A DNA stretch of 38,276 bases from Streptococcus vestibularis ATCC 49124 (GTDB taxonomy: Bacteria > Bacillota > Bacilli > Lactobacillales > Streptococcaceae): the NCBI RefSeq assembly GCF_000188295.1, contig NZ_GL831112.1, positions 1,123,115-1,161,390 of the forward strand. The letters run 5' to 3'. Positions 34,491-38,276 of the stretch are shown piece after piece. The first letter of the stretch is position 1; each line of letters opens with the position of its first letter. Made by a program: the position numbers and the translations under genes. The notes under the pieces were generated by a model. That model was not told the DNA's origin. It was given only the letters and a program-made list of their open reading frames with translations, and made no database searches.

Positions 34491-34517
34491 AACGGTTTGC
34501 CTAGGCTAACCGTTTTT
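34491..34517 (+). terminator. Terminator of the glutathione transferase-like gene
   Basis: AACGGTTTGCC-TA-GGCTAACCGTT with one mismatch, followed by TTT, a few bases beyond the stop. Confidence 0.8.
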
Positions 34518-34528
34518 CTATTGTTTCA

Positions 34529-34537
34529 TGATATAAT
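34529..34537 (+). promoter_or_regulatory. Promoter of the DHH phosphoesterase gene, extended -10
   Basis: TGA-TATAAT with no convincing -35. CAAGGAGA precedes the ATG at 34564. Confidence 0.6.
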
Positions 34538-34563
34538 AGAAACAAAATCACAAGGAGACATTC

Positions 34564-35508
34564 ATGACTATATTTCAAGCTATTTTAGAAAAAATAAAAG
34601 CCTATGACACTATTATTATCCACCGTCACCAAAGACCAGACCCTGATGCCATTGGTAGTCAGGTAGGACTGAAGGAAATTTTAAAAACAAACTTTCCAGA
34701 TAAAAAGGTTCTCGCGACTGGTGTCAATGAACCTACCTTGTCTTGGATTGCTGAAATGGATAAGGTAACTGACCAAGACTATGAAGGAGCGCTTGTTATT
34801 GTTACCGATACAGCCAACACTCCTCGTATCGACGACGACCGTTTTGATAAGGGGGACTTTCTTATCAAAATTGACCATCATCCTAACGACGATGCCTACG
34901 GCGATCTCCTCTTAGTTGATACGACTGCTTCAAGTGCCAGCGAAATTGTGACTGACTGGGCTCTCACTCTTGGTCTTTCCTTGTCAGATGCCGCTGCTCG
35001 TGTTCTTTACAATGGTATTGTTGGCGACACAGGTCGCTTCCTCTACCCATCTACAACTCCTAAAACACTACAAATCGCTGCTAAACTTCGCGAACATAAC
35101 TTTGATTTTGCATCTATGGCTCGTCGAATGGACAGTTTTCCTTTCAAAATTGCTAAACTTCAAGGCTATGTTTTCGATAATCTTGAAGTTGATGAAAATG
35201 GTGCAGCTCGAGTTGTCTTGACACGAAAGATTTTGGATGAATTCAATGTCACTGATGCTGAAAGTTCTGCCATCGTTGGTACTCCAGGCCGTATTGATTG
35301 CGTCGAATCTTGGGCTATTTTCGTAGAGCAGCCTGAAGGGCATTACCGTGTCCGTCTGCGCAGTAAAAGTATTGTCATCAACGAGATTGCCAAACGCCAT
35401 GATGGTGGCGGCCACCCACTTGCTAGTGGTGCCAATTCCTACAGCTTAAACGAAAACGAACAAATCTATCGAGAAATCAAGGATACCGTTGCCCATGCAA
35501 CTCACTAA
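34564..35508 (+). CDS. DHH/DHHA1 phosphoesterase, NrnA/Pde2-like
   Basis: A 314-residue enzyme of the bifunctional oligoribonuclease / pAp phosphatase group; streptococcal members (Pde2) also degrade pApA from the c-di-AMP pathway. Metal-binding motifs are seen in order: HRHQRPDPDAIGSQ, VTDTANTPRID, KIDHHPNDD (the DHH motif), GDTGRFLYPST, and the DHHA1 substrate motif GGGHPLASGA near the C-terminus. There is no membrane domain, which separates it from GdpP/Pde1. Its end overlaps the ApbE-like gene, so the two are probably co-transcribed. Which nucleotide it prefers cannot be told from the sequence. Confidence 0.88.
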   Translation: MTIFQAILEKIKAYDTIIIHRHQRPDPDAIGSQVGLKEILKTNFPDKKVLATGVNEPTLSWIAEMDKVTDQDYEGALVIVTDTANTPRIDDDRFDKGDFLIKIDHHPNDDAYGDLLLVDTTASSASEIVTDWALTLGLSLSDAAARVLYNGIVGDTGRFLYPSTTPKTLQIAAKLREHNFDFASMARRMDSFPFKIAKLQGYVFDNLEVDENGAARVVLTRKILDEFNVTDAESSAIVGTPGRIDCVESWAIFVEQPEGHYRVRLRSKSIVINEIAKRHDGGGHPLASGANSYSLNENEQIYREIKDTVAHATH

Positions 35509-36427
35509 TCGTCGTGTACGTCTCATGGGAACTGTGATTGACGTCTCTATCTATCATGAAGAACCAACCCCCCTGCTAGACCAGGTTGAAGCACTCCTAC
35601 ATACCTACAATAAGCGCTTCTCAGCCAATGACGACAGTTCCGAACTCATGAAAATTAACAAGGCAGCAGGCTTACATTCGGTGACGGTTCACCCAGAGCT
35701 TTTTGAACTTATTGCTCTTGGAAAATGGCATAGCTGCCAACCTGGAAGTCACCTTAATATTGCTATCGGACCTCTCATTCAGACTTGGCGAATTGGCTTT
35801 TCTGATGCCAGACTCCCCCTTCCTGAAGAAATCGCTCCACTCCTAGATATTATTAATCCCAAAGACATCGTTCTATCCGAGGAAAATCAAAGCGTTTTTC
35901 TCAAAGAAAAAGGGATGAAAATTGATCTTGGTGCTTTGGCAAAAGGTTATATTGCAGATCGTATAGCAGATTATCTCAAAGATGAAAATGTAACTAGTGC
36001 TCTGATTAATCTGGGGGGCAATGTCTTAACATTTGGACCAGCCTTACACAATCCTGATCAAAAATGGAGAATTGGTATTCAAAATCCCAAGGAGACTAGA
36101 AACACAAATCTTATGGTGCTTGCTATAAGAGACCAGTCTATTGTCACTTCAGGAATCTATGAACGCACTTTTGAGATAGATGGCAAAACTTACCATCATA
36201 TTTTCGATAGTCAAACTGGCTACCCTGTCTCTAGTGATCTAGCTAGTCTTACCATCATTTCATCCCTCTCAGTCGATGGTGAAATTTGGACGACACGTTT
36301 ATTTGGCTCAAGTCTAGAACGCATTTTCCAGGAAGTTAGTTCACAGCCAAATCTTGAAGCTATCATCGTTGATAAAGATAATCGATGCTTTCAGACAGGT
36401 GGCATTTACAAAATGCGAATTTCCTAA
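35495..36427 (+). CDS. FAD:protein FMN transferase (ApbE family)
   Basis: It attaches FMN covalently to Thr/Ser residues of target flavoproteins. The 310-residue product has the ApbE order: MGTVIDVSIY at the start, ANDDSSELMKINKAAG, the metal/FAD motif KIDLGALAKGYIADRIAD, NLGGNV, and the HHIFDSQTGYPV motif. No signal peptide or lipobox is present, unlike exported ApbE proteins, so it should act in the cytoplasm. I give the ATG at 35495, but a TTG at 35489 is better spaced from AAGGA (35479-35483) and would add only two residues. It overlaps the end of the DHH gene. No target with a flavinylation motif was found in this window. Confidence 0.88.
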   Translation: MQLTNRRVRLMGTVIDVSIYHEEPTPLLDQVEALLHTYNKRFSANDDSSELMKINKAAGLHSVTVHPELFELIALGKWHSCQPGSHLNIAIGPLIQTWRIGFSDARLPLPEEIAPLLDIINPKDIVLSEENQSVFLKEKGMKIDLGALAKGYIADRIADYLKDENVTSALINLGGNVLTFGPALHNPDQKWRIGIQNPKETRNTNLMVLAIRDQSIVTSGIYERTFEIDGKTYHHIFDSQTGYPVSSDLASLTIISSLSVDGEIWTTRLFGSSLERIFQEVSSQPNLEAIIVDKDNRCFQTGGIYKMRIS

Positions 36428-36444
36428 AAAATAGTAAAAAAGAC

Positions 36445-36473
36445 TTGTCAAGAAGACCACCTTTTGATAAACT
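36445..36473 (+). promoter_or_regulatory. rpmE2 promoter
   Basis: TTGTCA (36445-36450), a 17-base spacer and TAAACT (36468-36473). The leader is about 50 bases and holds a small ATGGT/ACCAT hairpin (36491-36509). Confidence 0.6.
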
Positions 36474-36531
36474 AAAATAGTTAAAAAACTATGGTGCGGA
36501 AAGTACCATGGCAGAAAGGAAATATTTTAAC

Positions 36532-36774
36532 ATGAAAAAAGATATCCATCCAGATTACCGTCAAGTAGTATTCATGGACACAACCACTGGTTACCAATTC
36601 CTTAGCGGTTCAACTAAACACTCAAACGAAACAGTTGAATTCGAAGGTGAAACTTATCCACTTATCCGTGTAGAAATTTCATCAGATTCACACCCATTCT
36701 ACACTGGCCGTCAAAAATTCACTCAAGCAGACGGACGCGTGGATCGTTTCAACAAAAAATACGGTCTCAAATAA
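36532..36774 (+). CDS. rpmE2: 50S ribosomal protein L31, type B
   Basis: An 80-residue L31 that helps join the ribosomal subunits. It starts [27 protein letters not shown] and lacks the CxxC zinc-binding pair of type A L31, so it is the zinc-independent form. It ends with the FYTGRQKF and [11 protein letters not shown] segments normal for type B. I use the ATG at 36532, preceded by AGAAAGGA; an ATG at 36508 would add eight residues foreign to the family and sits in the leader hairpin. The gene is monocistronic, with its own promoter and terminator. Confidence 0.96.
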   Translation: MKKDIHPDYRQVVFMDTTTGYQFLSGSTKHSNETVEFEGETYPLIRVEISSDSHPFYTGRQKFTQADGRVDRFNKKYGLK

Positions 36775-36792
36775 GCAATATCTTGTTGTTAA

Positions 36793-36819
36793 GCCATTCC
36801 AATTGGAATGGTTTTTTTG
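36793..36819 (+). terminator. rpmE2 terminator
   Basis: CCATTCC-AATT-GGAATGG followed by seven T residues, about 20 bases after the stop. Confidence 0.88.
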
Positions 36820-36864
36820 TATACTCTTGGATATAATCTATCTCTCCTACTCCCATCTTTATAA

Positions 36865-36894
36865 AAGAAAAAACAGCTTCCATATGGAAACCGT
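36865..36894 (-). terminator. Terminator of the Nramp-like transporter gene
   Basis: On the minus strand CGGTTTCC-ATAT-GGAAGCTG (8 bp with two G-U pairs) runs into six U residues (A run starting near 36868). Confidence 0.8.
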
Positions 36895-36903
36895 TTAATC
36901 CTA

Positions 36904-38166
36904 TTAACCTGCTTTACCAATAGCCAAAGCCCAGATAAAGAAGAGGGCAAATCCAAACAAGAAGATCAACCCTGCAATAGCAAGTCCTTTCAACCAAGTT
37001 GGAAGGTCTTTCTTCTCTTTAGTAACAAGTACGTAATTCAAAAGCGCAAAGAAAGGTGTTGTAAGGAATGAACCAATCATGGCAAAACGAAGCATTGTTG
37101 CTACTTGACCTTGGAAGAAGAAAATAATGATGAGACCAAGAATAGCTGTCAATGTCATCCAAACATTCAATGGTGTTTGATTTTTTTCTTTTTGGTTAAA
37201 CAAAAGACGAAGAGAAATTTCGTTAACACGTGAGTAACCATCGATAACAGTAATTACAGTACCAAAGATACACAAGAAAGCAATAAAGGTAATCAAATAG
37301 CGTGACCACTCACCAAGTACTGAGGCATACATACCAACAAACTGAGCAATATACTTAGCTGATGCTGCTTCTACTGGTTTACCAGTTGGGTACTGGATAA
37401 GCGCACCTAGAGCTACAAAGAATACCGCAAGAATAGCTGTTCCGATGTAACCAACGTTAAAGTCAAAGAGGGCATCATCAGTGTTGAAATCAACAGTTTT
37501 CTTTTTCTCAGCTGACCAAAGTGAGTTAATAGCTGAAATTTCAATTGGAGCTGGCATCCATCCAAGAAGTGAAACGATAAATGGAAGGGCTGCTAGCTGC
37601 CAAGGTGTTTTTTCAACGAAGTCAGTACTGTACTCTGGATGTTTGATTGCTGCAATAATAACTGCTGCTACTGTTGCAATAGTCAAAGCTGACATGATCC
37701 ATTTAGCCATGCCATCAAGAAGTTTGTAACCACCAAAGAGTAACATACCCCAAATGATTGCAACCAAAATGATTGACCATGTGGTAATACTCAAACCAAG
37801 CATTGGAAAGGCACTAGCAATGATGGCTGAACAAAGAATAGAAACTCCCGCAGTATTAACCAAGGCTGAGAAGACATTCAAAATGAAGAATACCCAAAGA
37901 TAGAATTTACCTTTCTCAGCATAACCTTCAACAAGGGTTTTACCTGTATCTGCGGTATACTCAGCACCAAAACGGAAGAATGGGTATTTGAAGAGGTTAG
38001 CCAGAATAACTAAGCCTAACAAGGCCCATCCATAAGAACCACCCGCTTGGGTAGATGAAACGATGTGGGAACCACCTACGGCCGCCGAAGCCATTAGGAT
38101 ACCGGGTCCCATTGCTTTTATTTTACTACGCCAGGTAGACTGACTAGTTATACTTGTTTGTGACAT
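36904..38166 (-). CDS. Nramp (SLC11)-family transporter, divergent
   Basis: A membrane protein of 420 residues with about eleven hydrophobic segments. The start KAMGPGILMASAAVGGSHIVSS and the following QAGGSYGW align with TM1 of Nramp metal transporters. The hallmark DPGN of TM1 is replaced by GGSH (31-34), and the MPH of TM6 falls in LGWMPAPIEIS (201-211). The usual Asp, Asn and Met/His metal ligands are thus missing, and the substrate is open; it should not be called MntH. The gene is monocistronic. It has a strong promoter (38218-38246), AGGAG before the ATG, a palindrome in its leader, and its own terminator. Confidence 0.85.
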   Translation of the reverse strand: MSQTSITSQSTWRSKIKAMGPGILMASAAVGGSHIVSSTQAGGSYGWALLGLVILANLFKYPFFRFGAEYTADTGKTLVEGYAEKGKFYLWVFFILNVFSALVNTAGVSILCSAIIASAFPMLGLSITTWSIILVAIIWGMLLFGGYKLLDGMAKWIMSALTIATVAAVIIAAIKHPEYSTDFVEKTPWQLAALPFIVSLLGWMPAPIEISAINSLWSAEKKKTVDFNTDDALFDFNVGYIGTAILAVFFVALGALIQYPTGKPVEAASAKYIAQFVGMYASVLGEWSRYLITFIAFLCIFGTVITVIDGYSRVNEISLRLLFNQKEKNQTPLNVWMTLTAILGLIIIFFFQGQVATMLRFAMIGSFLTTPFFALLNYVLVTKEKKDLPTWLKGLAIAGLIFLFGFALFFIWALAIGKAG

Positions 38167-38189
38167 AAGAGAATCTCCTAAAATAAATT

Positions 38190-38205
38190 TTCAGAATAAT
38201 CTGAA
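38190..38205. promoter_or_regulatory. Palindrome in the leader of the Nramp-like gene
   Basis: TTCAGA-ATAA-TCTGAA, perfect six-base arms, lying between the predicted transcription start and the ribosome binding site. It could be an operator for a dimeric repressor. Confidence 0.45.
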
Positions 38206-38217
38206 TTGATGTTTACC

Positions 38218-38246
38218 ATTTTACACAATTTTTGGAATAATTTCAA
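38218..38246 (-). promoter_or_regulatory. Promoter of the Nramp-like gene
   Basis: On the minus strand TTGAAA (38241-38246), a 17-base spacer and TAAAAT (38218-38223). Confidence 0.7.
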
Positions 38247-38276
38247 TAGCATTTCACATATTTTCTGAAAAATCGG

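Noticed and set aside
36904..38166. Naming the Nramp-like gene mntH
   Set aside because: The DPGN and MPH motifs that support manganese or iron transport are missing.
1..38276. tRNA, rRNA, CRISPR array, insertion sequence, prophage or riboswitch
   Set aside because: No direct-repeat arrays, transposase or integrase frames, terminal inverted repeats or recognisable structured RNA cores were seen; the window is filled by conserved core genes with short spacers.

Overview
The window looks like ordinary core chromosome of a low-GC Gram-positive coccus, most probably Streptococcus of the salivarius group (S. thermophilus / S. salivarius / S. vestibularis). The case rests on gene content and order: ciaRH, a dltXABCD operon, separate coaB and coaC genes, the tdk-prfA-prmC-sua5-glyA-pvaA string, a zinc-free type B L31, and streptococcal regulatory motifs (MET-box, PurBox). 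I see no tRNA, rRNA, insertion sequence, prophage or CRISPR array.

Layout. 1-1.4 kb: coaA and rpsT on the plus strand; rpsT carries a one-base frameshift. 1.4-5.4 kb: ciaRH and fhs on the minus strand. 5.5-9.2 kb: a coaB-coaC-ECF transporter operon and phosphoglucomutase on the plus strand. 9.3-13.3 kb: metF, metE and a small unknown membrane protein on the minus strand. 13.4-18 kb: a pabB-pabC fusion and a P-type calcium ATPase on the plus strand. 18.1-22.6 kb: dltXABCD on the minus strand. 22.7-32.3 kb: a nine-gene minus-strand run, tdk-prfA-prmC-sua5-glyA-NA37-pvaA plus a heterodimeric ABC exporter. 32.5-33.5 kb: adenosine deaminase (minus). 33.7-36.8 kb: a glutathione transferase-like protein, an NrnA-type DHH phosphoesterase, an ApbE-like flavinyltransferase and rpmE2 (plus). 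36.9-38.2 kb: a divergent Nramp-like transporter (minus).

Functional threads. One-carbon and folate metabolism recurs: pabB-pabC makes the p-aminobenzoate moiety of folate, glyA and fhs load one-carbon units, metF makes 5-methyl-THF and metE uses it to form methionine. Coenzyme A synthesis is covered by coaA, coaB and coaC with a probable pantothenate transporter. Envelope functions are covered by dltXABCD, ciaRH, PvaA and the ABC exporter.

The most useful observations are regulatory. Three cofactor genes (coaA, coaB, pabB) have a -10 box placed so that the start codon is at or within one base of the predicted transcription start, which suggests leaderless mRNAs. metE has one perfect and one degraded MET-box. 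fhs has a PurBox. The Nramp-like protein lacks the DPGN and MPH metal-binding motifs. No wholly new biological system is evident; what I report are testable details in a conserved region.
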